Assembly: GCF_001632365.1 (NCBI RefSeq)
Contig: NW_024468512.1
Location: forward strand, 1,282,271 to 1,346,270
Source of the DNA: Laetiporus sulphureus 93-53
Taxonomy: Eukaryota > Basidiomycota > Agaricomycetes > Polyporales > Laetiporaceae
Length of the DNA: 64,000 nucleotides
Reading direction: 5' to 3'
Positions 1 to 10,058 of this stretch are shown in pieces. The position numbers and the translations under genes were made by a program. The notes beneath the pieces were generated by a model. The model had not been told where the DNA came from and searched no databases. It worked only from the letters and a program-made list of their open reading frames with translations. Numbering within the stretch: the stretch's first letter is position 1; the number at the start of each line of letters is the position of its first letter.

Positions 1-770
1 TATGATCTTCTGGACGAACGAAGGACCCGGCTGTTCTTCGTCTGTCGGCCTCTTCATGGAACTCGGTAGATTCGGTCAGCTGACTGAGGCTGGGTGAGAA
101 GAGGGAGGCGGTAAGCCACCGTGAGGACAGCTCGTCACGCTTTTGATACGTACGGGATCTGCGAGACAGGTACCTAGATGCGCAAACTGGCTCAAGGAAT
201 CCTGTGTGGACAAGATTGATAGCATGGACTGTGAAACGGCCGCCCTTTTCTGCTCGACAGATCAGTGCGCCGTACGGTGCTGGTACGCTACTCGTTCTCC
301 GAAGGTGGTCGCAGACTCCAGGCTATAATGCGTACGGTGGTGTCAACAAGCTCTGGCGTGTCGCCTATGTTATATCTGCTGCATTTTTCTCGTCCAACGG
401 TACTTGCTAAAGGCTTGCCTTAGGGAAACCAGCGCGGATTCCAACAAGCCAGGAGTTCGGGCGAAGATAGGTGTCGACGCTTCCATCATATTCATGCAAC
501 AGGGGGGTCCACCGAGCCTCCCACGCAGCGGAAGATTTGCAGTTCACAGCGCGATTCTACATCGCGGCGTTGCTTGAGCGTGGCATCCGTGCGCTCATTT
601 ATGTCGGCGCAAACTACTGAATCTGCAGTTGGGTATGGCCCACATATACGTACGATCAAGGCCTTCATTGACACTCTGCAAGGTCGGAAATGAGGAAATG
701 ACGCTTGCACTGGAATGGACCAGTCAAGGTATGCTTCGCTACCACCTACGGAGCTGGGAACATGGTGCGG
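1..770 (+). pseudogene. Serine carboxypeptidase (peptidase family S10) pseudogene, 5' end outside the window
   Basis: Three separate stretches of the S10 fold can be read in order on the plus strand. Bases 2-72 encode the nucleophile block (IFWTNEGPGCSSSVGLFMEL), where the family has NGGPGCSS. Bases about 170-250 encode the cysteine-rich middle part (CANWLKESCVDKIDSMDC). Bases about 546-730 encode the C-terminal lobe (ARFYIAALLERGIRALIYVG, then VGNEEMTLALEWTSQ), still separated by a 50-base intron with GT...AG ends. The gene is dead. Where the family has D-W-I-C-N the sequence reads Y-stop-I-C-S, so the catalytic Asp is Tyr at 615-617 and the next codon is TGA at 618-620. The catalytic His motif GAGHMVP reads GAGNMVR at 750-770 and lies in another frame. 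Stops also follow the nucleophile block. In life the family trims C-terminal residues in vacuole or outside the cell. The family call is firm; the exact limits are not. Confidence 0.85.
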
Positions 771-1183
771 ACGACAAGGGCTGGATTGAGGGCTGTTATG
801 GCTGAGCATCCATGCACGCTCCCTATAACTAGCCCAAGCAGTCCTTGGAATTGGTCAAGCCGGGTTTGCAGGGCAGCAGTTGTAGTACTATGTCGCTTTA
901 ACTTCCGGATTGACCGCGTGGAAAGCATTCTTTGAGACAGATTCAAAAAATCACTTGCAATGATTACATAGCAGTTCGCTAGCAAGCACTTGAATATCCA
1001 ATGGCGCGCCTTCAATCATGGATAGATATCAGTCGCACTCCGACAAGCCGGACTACTTACTGCTAAAGGGTTCTACAGTGCAATCAGCACAGCCATCGCC
1101 TCTTCGCATAGCGTAGTCTACAACGTTGGTATTAGATACATCCAGCCTCGCATGTCTTTCTACGTTGGTTTGACTTGGAACTT
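771..1183. other. Intergenic, no gene seen
   Basis: This gap lies between the carboxypeptidase relic and the 3' end of the tryptophanyl-tRNA synthetase gene. Short open frames exist on both strands but none has family motifs or plausible splice structure. It should contain the 3' untranslated region and polyadenylation site of the synthetase gene, which is read from right to left. Confidence 0.5.
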
Positions 1184-2850
1184 TCACGCTGAGACACCAG
1201 ATCGTTTGCCGAACGTCGGCTCGATGGTGCGATTGCAGTCCATGAACGCCTTCACCTCCTCTTCTGTGATCTTCGCCCTCCGCTGAAAACGATATGTCCA
1301 TCAGCAATGGGTGGTGGCAAGAAGATGAGTAAACTGACTTCCTGGAATCCCTTCACGAAATCCTGTAGCCGCTGGATGCACTTTGCTTTCAGCTGTCCTG
1401 TCAGCAAGAGGCCAGCGCGGTAATCCTGCGGTTCCAGTCTCAATCAGGTTCTGCTGTGATTGTAGGAAAAGTATCCACCAACCTCTCCCATCTGCATATA
1501 CTTTTCGTCATCATCCATGAAGAATCCCAAATACTGATAGGCAACATCCACATCCGGGTTCCCGCCCAGCCTCCGGTGCTCCTCCTCCGTCTCCCTCCCG
1601 CCCGAGAACCCATGTTTGTTGATCTTGTTCTTGATCTGAGCGGGCGTATCTGTCATAAAGATGCTCGAGTTGACATCGGACGCGCTCATCTTCGTCTGCG
1701 GGCCCTGCAGCGCGGGGAAAAACTTGGAGTGCAGCAGCGCGGGCTTCTGGTACTTGAGTTTGACGGCGACGTCGCGCGTGAGTCGGAAGTACGGGTCCTG
1801 GTCGATCGCACAGGGGATCAGGCAGGGGATGTTGGAGGCGGTGCCGAAGATGTGGGGGAAGGAATTGGAGAAGGAGGGTGCAGCTTGGATAGACGCGAAG
1901 TGAATCTTGCCGATGTTGTCGCTGCGTACAAGTCTCAGGAACCTGCATCCGATGTGATGGAGGTGCATACTCACGAGTCGTTGAAGCCGAATGTCGCCTT
2001 CGCTTGATTGATCGTGATCTGCCGCGAGATCTTCGACACGTTGCGGTAGAACGCTCCACCGACGTAGTCGTAGTCACTGAAGATGAAAGTCTTCTCCAGC
2101 TTGAAGCCCACGGAGATGATATCCCGAGCATTGTGCTTCGCAAACTCATACGTTTGTTCCGGCTTGAGCTCGTGCTTGAACAAGAACTTCTCGTCGTCTG
2201 CAGGCCATGAGCATTGAGAAGAGGGACAGTGGTCAACTCCACATACCGGTCAGCTGGACGACCAATGGTACGTCAAAGACATCCTGCAGCCATCTCCAAT
2301 ACTATCAACATTCAAACGCGCGGAGTAAATAACGGCAGGACGCACTTTGTGAACACGAAAGGGACCATGTGGCCCAGATGCATGCTATCGCTGCTTGGCC
2401 CACGACCTGTGTACAGGAAGAATGGCTTGCCCTGTTCGTATCTGTCAAGGATCTTGTCAAAGTCTCTGGTTTTGGGTCGTGAGCGTGACTGATCCACTGC
2501 ACAACTCGCCGATGTCCTCACCGATGCGAGAAGAACATGCCTCTCCTCAAGAAGACATGTGGACGATGGCCAGTCAGGCGCTCAAAGCGCTCCAATACCG
2601 CTTGATCCACTCTCCGGGTGCCGAATTGCTCTACGAGCTTGTCGTAGTCGATCGCCAGCTGCTGTCCGTCGGAGGATACGGAGCCCTGGACATCCCACGG
2701 AGTGACAACCTGCTCGTGAGCTTTGACATCCACGGCTGGTTTGATAGCGGGGGCGTGGCTGATGCCATGAGGCGTCGGGTGTGTTTCCGACGATTGCGGG
2801 TGAGAATGAGCAGCCTTCTCGGCAGACGGTCCCACAGAGCTGCTGATCAT
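1184..2850 (-). CDS. WRS1: Tryptophanyl-tRNA synthetase, cytosolic
   Basis: Class I synthetase that charges tRNA-Trp with tryptophan in the cytosol. The exons give, in order, a charged N-terminal extension, the FFSHRDFDKIL segment, [20 protein letters not shown] with the HIGH-type box HLGH, the [20 protein letters not shown] region, the [13 protein letters not shown] and [16 protein letters not shown] blocks that shape the Trp pocket in eukaryotic enzymes, and the KMSAS loop. The last exon reads [20 protein letters not shown] and ends in TGA at 1184-1186. The product is about 470 residues, the usual eukaryotic size. At least five introns are needed; one of 69 bases near 1440-1510 restores [19 protein letters not shown]. 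The ATG at 2850 is the first in frame and gives a normal N-terminus. No mitochondrial leader is visible, so the mitochondrial enzyme is probably encoded elsewhere. Confidence 0.95.
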
Positions 2851-5212
2851 GAGTGATTATTCCTCTGAGAATACAGATAATACGCGCACTCCGCGAGCGA
2901 TGCATTGGCCATTGCAGCAGGGAGACTGTCAGCAGTCACAGGTGCTGTCGGATGCGCAAAGTCACCATCTGGGACAGCAAGAGGAGGCCCTGAAGTCATT
3001 GATATCTGGCACAACAAATATTGGAGTGGAAGGAGAAGGACCCCAGTAGGACAACGCAGAGTGGTTGGGCAGCGTCGACAACGACGACGAAGGAGAGGGC
3101 GGATTGTCGAGCCAAGTCAAGTTGGGCGGCGGCCGGCGTTATGCACTCTGCAGAAACTGGGGTTGTCGATCGGATCAAGATTGCGTTGTGCGGGATTTGC
3201 CGCGTCACGAGATATCCGAGCGCTTACGCGACTCGTCACGTTCAGTGCGGCCTGTGACTTTGAATATTCCCCGTCCCCCTCCTGCGACTTCTCTTCGTGG
3301 CACGCACCTGCATGCCTGGTCGTCTTCGCAAAAATATTATCAAGGCAGTTTTAACGTCTCTGTCACATCCTTGATTCCTATCCAGGCTGCACCATGACAT
3401 TCTTCTTGCAACAAATAGGTGCCATTATTCTGCTGCAGCTTTTGTGCCATAAAGTCTTTGCAGACCTTGCTCCATGACATAATCACAGCTTTATTTGATA
3501 CTGACAGTCTGCGTGCTGAACGGCCTACGAGATCGGAGCATTCGAAGTGGTATGTGCCTCCGTAATCCAGGTTTTATGCTTACGGGTGTTTTTGTTTTGT
3601 ACATAGATTTCATCAGTTTGGGATGCATTATGGCAGTTTTTATTTCCTGTGAGTTCGCAGCTATGCATGAATAACTAGAAATTGGCGTCACTGAACGACA
3701 TGCTTATAGCAGGGCATGAAGATTCTAAAGCCAGCAACTAAGGCTGTCGTCGATGATTATCCCATGAATCGTCCGTTAAAAACTCATATGCTTACATATC
3801 AACATGCTCAATCTGTTTTTCAACCGTACTCGATGAGTGCCCACCCATCATGATCTCCCATCAGGTGAAACAAGCTTTCTCAATGGCATACTCACTTTTC
3901 TCGACTTCTAAGAAGCACCATGAAACTCAACGTCCATCATCCACTGTGGATGCTCTCCATAAAATATTGGCTCTGAGAAAGCGAGGCAACCATCCGGTGG
4001 GTAACTTCATTCCGTTGAATGCACGTCTGCGCAGTTATCCATGCTTTCACACATCCTCGTTCGCATTGTCTGTCTATACCTAGATGGGGATTGCTGATTA
4101 TTGCTGTGTCCAGAAAGTCATTGATTGTCGTGATGATTGTGAGCGAGGTGAAGTGGCCGCATTTCCAATTGCTGCATTGCAATATAGGAACGAGACGATC
4201 CGTCCCATTCTGCGGTATGACGAGGACGCTCTTCGGACCAGCCACTGCGATACGTCCGGCTTTCCGTCGAGCATACTGTGGACATGCAGCGTACCTGCGA
4301 CGCTCACCTCATCCATGATTGTGCCGAGGTCGCTGGCGTCCACGCTTCAGATGCCGAAAGGTGGAACGTTCGCCGATCTCCTCCGAAACTCTCTCTCTTC
4401 TAAAGGGCGATTCCGTGCCACGGATAATGTAGCAATACACGGAGTGCACAGCAGTGCATAGGTGAAACGGTTATGGCTGCACTACAAAGCGACGTTATAG
4501 TTGTCTGCGATCACCTTGAAGGCCGCCGAACACCTTTGATACCACCACCTCAGTTTATGCTCATTTTTGATCGTCATCTTGTGCAGCAGGCCCTGTTCAC
4601 TGTTGGTCCAAATAAGCCACGATTCATGTCCTCAGGCCGCGAGCGCTCCGAATGCTATGAATACAGAGGGTCCACTACATATCAATATTCTGGCGCAGCT
4701 TGCGCATGGTCATCGACAACGTTGTCCCGCCGACTATCAATTGAAAACAAGCGATCCGTGAATCCCTCCGAACCGAGCAGATCTCTGCATCTCATAGCCG
4801 CGCTTGATGGTACAGAGACTTCTTACAGTTGCTTTGGCGCCGGATCGACGTGTACACGCTCACACCTCGTATAGATACGCCACGTCGTCGTAAGATGCAT
4901 CTTCGTACCTTTGGAATTGATAACTGGTATGCTTTATTTGATACAATGCTATACAGACAATAATCATAGAGTATGAGTTTAAGTCGTTGTTACAATAGTG
5001 ATGCAAGGGAGCGACAAGGTATGGTCAGCTTCATAGAAGGTCCGGCATTTTCAGCATATCGTCATCCTAACACCCAGCAGCAGAACCCTGCGCCCCAACC
5101 CCTCGTCGCCTGAGCCACGCGTTCTAGAGCACTTGCGGGTGCCGACGAGGGGTGGGGCGATGACGATGACGAAAGAAGTTGTATCATAAAAGTGTTGTGA
5201 AGGTGAGGAAGT
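2851..5212. other. 2.4-kb region without a recognisable gene
   Basis: Bases 2851-3400 hold the promoter side of the synthetase gene. Bases 3400-4050 are AT-rich and full of stops in all frames. Bases about 3937-4343 (minus) carry two overlapping open frames of 81 and 102 codons that could be joined by splicing, with a readable stretch VAGPKSVLVIPQNGTDRLV, but I recognise no family. A similar minus-strand stretch at about 4690-4760 reads QLIVGGTTLSMTMRKLRQNI and then meets a stop. These may be remnants of one or two decayed genes. No repeats, tRNA boxes or transposon ends were seen. Confidence 0.4.
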
Positions 5213-6399
5213 CTACGGTTTCCGGAACTCGCACAGCACGGTGTATATCGTGTTGAACGCGGTGTAGATCTCTTCTCGGACCTAATGGACCGAACGGGAT
5301 GACACGGTTAGCAAAACATTCTGACCACGATAGCTGTTCTCAGTCGCCTGAAAGAAAGTAGGCAATTACCTTTGCGCCTGTAAGCACGATCTTGCCCGAC
5401 ACGAAAATGAGGAGCACGACCTTGGGCTTCAACATACGATAGATGAGTCCAGGGAATAGCTGCATCGACGGTTAGCACCGCTGCCACTCGCCAAAAAAAA
5501 CGAAGTGCACGTACCTCTGGCTCATAGCTGCTGAACTGCCCGTGGCTGTACGCGAGGCCCTCCAAACGGATGGGGAACTTCACATCACAGCTACCGACGA
5601 TATTTTGGATCTTGAATTCAGAGAACTTGGCGTCGAAGCCGAGCTTCTGCACAATCCGCGCGTACTTGCGCGAGGCGAGCCGCGAGTCGTCCTCGCTCTT
5701 CGCACCCGTCACGACCATCTTGCCCGACGCGAAGATGAGCGCGGTCGTCTTCGGATCACGGATACGCATGATCACGGCTGCGAAACGCTATACGTGCGAT
5801 GCGGAGGGAAGTCCGACACTCACACAGTCAGAGAAAACTCAAATACAAACCTTAGGATTATATTCAGCGTTACGGGCATGCAGCGCGATTGTTTTCAAGT
5901 CTAGCCGGCAATCGAGATTGACCGTCGCGACAATGTTTTGCAGCGTCGGGACGATGCCCTCGACGGCAGTGATATGGGTCTGCTCAAGGGTCAACGGCAC
6001 AGGCGTCGCCGGGATGGCGCTTGGCGTGGAAGGGACAGTAAGGGGTGCCAGCTGACTGGGACCAACCGCCGTCTGAGAAGGTGATTGGGGTTGAGACTGC
6101 TTCTGTTGCGGTTGCGCCTGAGCCAGGGTCTGACCCCGCTGGTATGACGATGCGGCAGGCTGCGATTGCTGCTGCTGTGCTTGGTAAGGAGAAACGGAGG
6201 GCGCCGTTGGCGCAGGACCGGGAAGAGCCAGACTCGTCTGCGTCGATGGCCCCGGGAGGTAGGAATTGGATGCATAGGGCAGGGCAAGGCCAGTGCTAGT
6301 GCTCGGCTGCTGCACTTGCATCTGCTGGTATTGTTGCTGGGGTACATTGGCCGGACGCGAAAACGTCACTTGACGCGAGGGCAACGCAAAGTTCGACAT
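5213..6399 (-). CDS. SPT15: TATA-box binding protein (TBP)
   Basis: General transcription factor of TFIID, SAGA-linked and Pol I/III complexes; it binds and bends the TATA box. The first about 140 residues are a variable tail rich in Gln, Pro, Ser and Ala with several QQ runs. The conserved saddle follows: [60 protein letters not shown], then the second direct repeat [38 protein letters not shown] and [20 protein letters not shown], ending CEFRKP and TAG at 5213-5215. Three short introns interrupt the core. The product is about 325 residues, longer than yeast TBP only because of the tail. The start at 6399 opens the only long frame. Mot1, which strips TBP from DNA, is encoded at 39484-46224 in the same window. 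Confidence 0.97.
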
Positions 6400-6524
6400 G
6401 ATTGAAGACGACGACGAGTGGCTTGACGGAAAGGTATGAAAATGCCCTAGTATTAGTGACCGTGGGAAAATTCGTGTGGCACGAGATTGGGGGAGGGAAG
6501 TTGCAGCCGAACGCGACCCTCGCC

Positions 6525-6532
6525 TTTATATA
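6525..6532 (-). promoter_or_regulatory. TATA box of the TBP gene
   Basis: On the minus strand the sequence reads TATATAAA, 126 bases before the TBP start codon and followed by a G. It is the best TATA match in the interval. If it is used, TBP would bind its own promoter. The assignment is by sequence and position only. Confidence 0.5.
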
Positions 6533-7291
6533 CTTGAGCATTTCAAACTCCGCCCGAAAAATTCTGCAGGATTTATAAGCAAGCCGTGGTCAACTTGATC
6601 GCGTCAACATGTCCGCTTGTCAAAACGCTCCTGCGCGCCGTCCACGTCGTTATGCGGGCTTCTACTCGCTGTTTTTAATGCCACCTCGCTGTTTTCGACG
6701 TCTGATCCTTGTTACCACTGCGTTTTGTCTGCTAATTGACTGTTCGCTCTCATTTTACTGCACCATGCCCTTGACAACAGATCAAAGCGCTGGCTCCACG
6801 AAAATTTTATGCACTGATCAGTGATCAATCTATGTCGCTCATTTCCCATGCTCGAACTTCTGGCGCGCTTGTGAGCTGAGCTGCAAGGACGAACTCCTCC
6901 TCAATGGCGTCTGATGTGACTACCTCGTACTGGATGGAACGCTCGGAGCCCCGCATTGATCTCACCGACCTCCTTGACCATCATTTGTCCTGTTTTTTCC
7001 TCACTTGAGCCTGTATCTCAAGATTCATCGACATCCAAGATCGATCGGTGTGAGATTTAAATCCTATATTCCCTCACCAGACCGACCCTCGTGAGTGCCT
7101 CCGACAACGGGTGGCATCCCTGTGCATCGAACACGCTAGCTACATGCGTCAGAATTACTATGGTACAGACGGTAACCATTAGATACATACATAAAGATAT
7201 CTGTCGTAATGTCGTGAAGATCGTCAGTGGCGCTGAACGTATCATGATTATCCATCGATCCATCGGACCCCGCATCTTTCAATCTTTCCAT
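6533..7291. other. Intergenic, no gene seen
   Basis: This gap separates the TBP promoter from the 3' end of the next minus-strand gene. It has only short open frames, such as 71 codons from 6609 on the plus strand, with no recognisable motifs. No repeats were noticed. Confidence 0.45.
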
Positions 7292-8700
7292 CTACTCCCC
7301 CTCGTACGGCTCTTCAGGCACCGCAACATTACGCAACAACGGGTCTAGCGAAGCTAGCTCGTCCTTGATACCCGCCCTCGCGAAGTCATCCAGCTCTTTC
7401 AGAAGGGTCGCTATCAATTTCTGCGTGCGAGCTTCAGCCTCAGCAAGCGCTGCCGAGCATGCACACGACCAACGTACCCTTAGTTTGTTGTCTATCTGCT
7501 TCACCGCATCGCCCAGGCCCGAGCTCCAGCTCGGTGGCGGACTACCCAGCGCGCCACCATACATTGCTGTTGCCCCGCCTCCGCCAAGCACAGCAGGCGT
7601 CCCGGGCCCTGATGCATGCGCGATGCCCCAGAGACTGTTCTCCCCTTCGTGTTGCGGTGCCGTCTCCGTGCCAGCGAAGAGGTATGACACGCCCGGATGT
7701 GGTGACAGAAGCCCGAGCGGGCCCATCATGTGGTGGCCTGAGCTAGGAAATGGCGACGGCCCGAGAATCTTGGATATCTTGTTGTACACTTCGGAGAGAA
7801 CGTCAAGGAGCGAGAGGAGTGTTTGTTGATAGTCGAGTGGGAAGGGCTGCGATCTTGCGTAGGATCCCAAAATAACAGAGTAAATCAGATAGGAAACGTA
7901 CGACGTGTGGCATGGTGAGGTATGGCGCATCTGACCCGTCTGCATATGAGAGGGCAAAGTCGGTGCCACCAGCCTGCCTTCTCTGCGGTTTTGTCCTGAA
8001 TAAACGCTGGGGGGGACGTTTGTGATTCAGCGTCCTGAGTTGCGCGAGAAAGTGTGTACCATTCGTGGTCGATCTGTGTCCTCCTTGTCCTTCGATACGT
8101 CTTTGATGGTGTCATACTCATTGAGGACGTTAGAGAAGCCGCGGAGTAGATCATGCGGATCCTTCACGTCGAAAAGATGCGCGAGCGCCATGCCGAGCAT
8201 CGCGAACCGGAATGTCCTGAGCTACATTCAGGCACGGTCTAGCCGCACACACGCGCACACCACGCACCGGTTCTTCATGGCAGTATTGGGAAACACCCGC
8301 TCGAGCTCACTTCTGGTGATTGCGATGGTATGGAACCAATGGCTCCGCCTAACGATACGCTCGGTCTTATCTTCCGCACAATACAAAGAAGCTCGTACCC
8401 CTCGTAGACGTTACGCAGATACGTGAGTGTGATGATGCGCTTCTTGACGAGCTCACGCAGCATCTCGACCGAGGTGCCCTGGCCGACGGCGCCATTGGAC
8501 GACGTGAGAGACTCGGACTGTTGCGAGAGCGACTGAACGTCCCATTCGCGCGGAAGGCCCGCGGAGACCATGGGAGCGGCGGCGCCAGGTGGGAGCTGGG
8601 AGAAGGAGAGACCTGGCCCGGCGGAGGGAGGAACTTGGGGTGAGGAGTTGGCGGACTTGAAGGAAGAGAGGAGATTCTGGGCAGAGGATTTGCGGCGCAT
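7292..8700 (-). CDS. Conserved fungal protein of unknown function
   Basis: I recognise the shape of this protein as conserved among fungi but cannot name a function. It starts MRRKSSAQNLLSSFKSA, followed by a Ser/Pro-rich stretch, then a more ordered part: EMLRELVKKRIITLTYLRNV, YEGRSHWFHTIAITRSELER, TFRFAMLGMALAHLFDVKD and GFSNVLNEYDTIKD. After further introns come LIYSVILGSYARSQPFPLDY, the helical LSLLDVLSEVYNKISKILG, a Gly/Pro-rich loop and a helical tail LIATLLKELDDFARAGIKDE before TAA/TGA at 7292. The product is about 430 residues. At least four short introns are needed. I prefer the ATG at 8700 to the one 39 bases upstream because the conserved-looking N-terminus starts there. No signal peptide or membrane segment is seen. 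It is divergent from the NTF2 gene. Confidence 0.75.
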
Positions 8701-9006
8701 GGTTGGGCGATGGCCCAGGGATTCGACGTGAATCGGCATGGGGGCTACTTCGAAGGGGCATGGACGCCGCGCACCATTGCTTCTCGATCAGTGGTGCACG
8801 CCCAAACTGAAGCCTTTCGAGCTCCGACTGTAGTGTCCATACAGCGCACCCGTGACCCCCATCAGCAGATTTGTAACCGTGGGAACGCTGCAGACACTAA
8901 GGCTAGTAGATCTTTTCGCGATCGCTCGCTGCTTCGCTCCCTGCAGCACATCTCCCTCGTTCTCCCCCCCGCTCCCCTCCTTCGTCTGCACCTCCTCTCT
9001 CCCGCC
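8701..9006. promoter_or_regulatory. Divergent promoter region
   Basis: These 306 bases lie between the start codons of the unknown protein (minus) and NTF2 (plus) and must carry both promoters. A CT-rich stretch (about 8935-9005) runs up to the NTF2 start, a common feature before highly expressed fungal genes. No clear TATA box is visible. Confidence 0.5.
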
Positions 9007-9631
9007 ATGGCTGACATCAACACCATCGCGAAGCAGTTCACCGATTTCTACTACTCCACGTTCGACACCAACCGCGGGAACTTGCAGAGCCTCTACGTGC
9101 GTCGACATCCTTCGTGTTGATCTCTCCGATTTTCGCTCTTCGACCCCCCTGACCGACGGTGTTTACAACCCGCTGCAGCGCGAGCACTCGATGTTGACGT
9201 GGGAAGGCCAGCAGCTGCTCGGCGCCGCCAACATCGCGGAGAAGCTGACTGTCAGTCTCCTCTCGCGATCGCGACGCGTTTGTAGCCGCTCACCTCGTTC
9301 GATTGCAGAGCTTGCCATTTGATAAGGTCCTGCACAAGATCACAACTCTCGATGCACAGCCATCGTCGCTTTCCGTTGCGAGCATGATTGTTAGCGTCAC
9401 CGGACTGCTTGTTGTACGTACCTATCTGCTCCGCAATTAGCAATTAACCTCGAGCGATATCACCATTAGGTCGAGGACAACCAGAATCCTCTGCAATTCA
9501 GCCAGGTCTTCCAGCTCATCCCCGACGGGGACAGCTACTATGTGTGAGTACGTCTCCCTTGCCAATTTGACAATCGATACTGAGACGCGTCTAGCTTCAA
9601 CGACATTTTCCGTCTCAACTACGGAGCATAA
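9007..9631 (+). CDS. NTF2: Nuclear transport factor 2
   Basis: Small homodimeric cone-shaped protein that binds Ran-GDP and FxFG nucleoporins and carries Ran back into the nucleus. The exons read MADINTIAKQFTDFYYSTFD, NRGNLQSLY, REHSMLTWEGQQLLGAANIA, EKLT, LPFDKVLHKITTLDAQPSS, SMIVSVTGLLV, EDNQNPLQFSQVFQLIPDGD and FNDIFRLNYGA, ending in TAA at 9629-9631. This gives about 124 residues, the standard length, and the F-N-D-I-F-R-L-N-Y-G C-terminus is diagnostic. Four introns of roughly 50-75 bases are needed. The start sits in a good context (CCGCCATGG). Convergent with the Vps1 gene, 427 bases away. Confidence 0.97.
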
Positions 9632-10058
9632 TGAAGTCACCCTTGCTTATGATCGCCGATGCATTACGTGTTAATTGCATCTGTTCGCTGGTAGGACAAA
9701 TTTGTAGGAAGTTTGAAGAGAGCAGAAGTTGTACCTCACTATTAATGTTTCATGTAATGTCGTCATTGTCTTGTTCCGGAAACGTTGATTGAACCTCAAT
9801 CCGTTGCCCGAGGATGAAATATCGGCCTGCATAATATCCGGGAGAAAAGGGCTAGGAACGTAAGAGAGGGATGAGAGATACAAAGTATGAACAGGAACAA
9901 CACAAAGCTCAGCCGGCGAAGCAACGTCTAGGATCCATGTATACTGGGTATTAATATAGTAGGCATATGCAACAGTATACGACGAAAGAACACCCGCCCT
10001 GGAAGCGCCATCAAGCGCTCTACACACCAGCCACGATCCTGTGCGAAGAGCGGTCCGA
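9632..10058. other. Convergent intergenic region
   Basis: The 3' ends of NTF2 and VPS1 face each other here. No open frame with motifs was seen; the interval should hold two polyadenylation sites. Confidence 0.5.

Noticed and set aside
2395..2856. Plus-strand open frame of 153 codons
   Set aside because: It is the antisense shadow of the first exon of the tryptophanyl-tRNA synthetase gene, whose motifs are clear on the minus strand.
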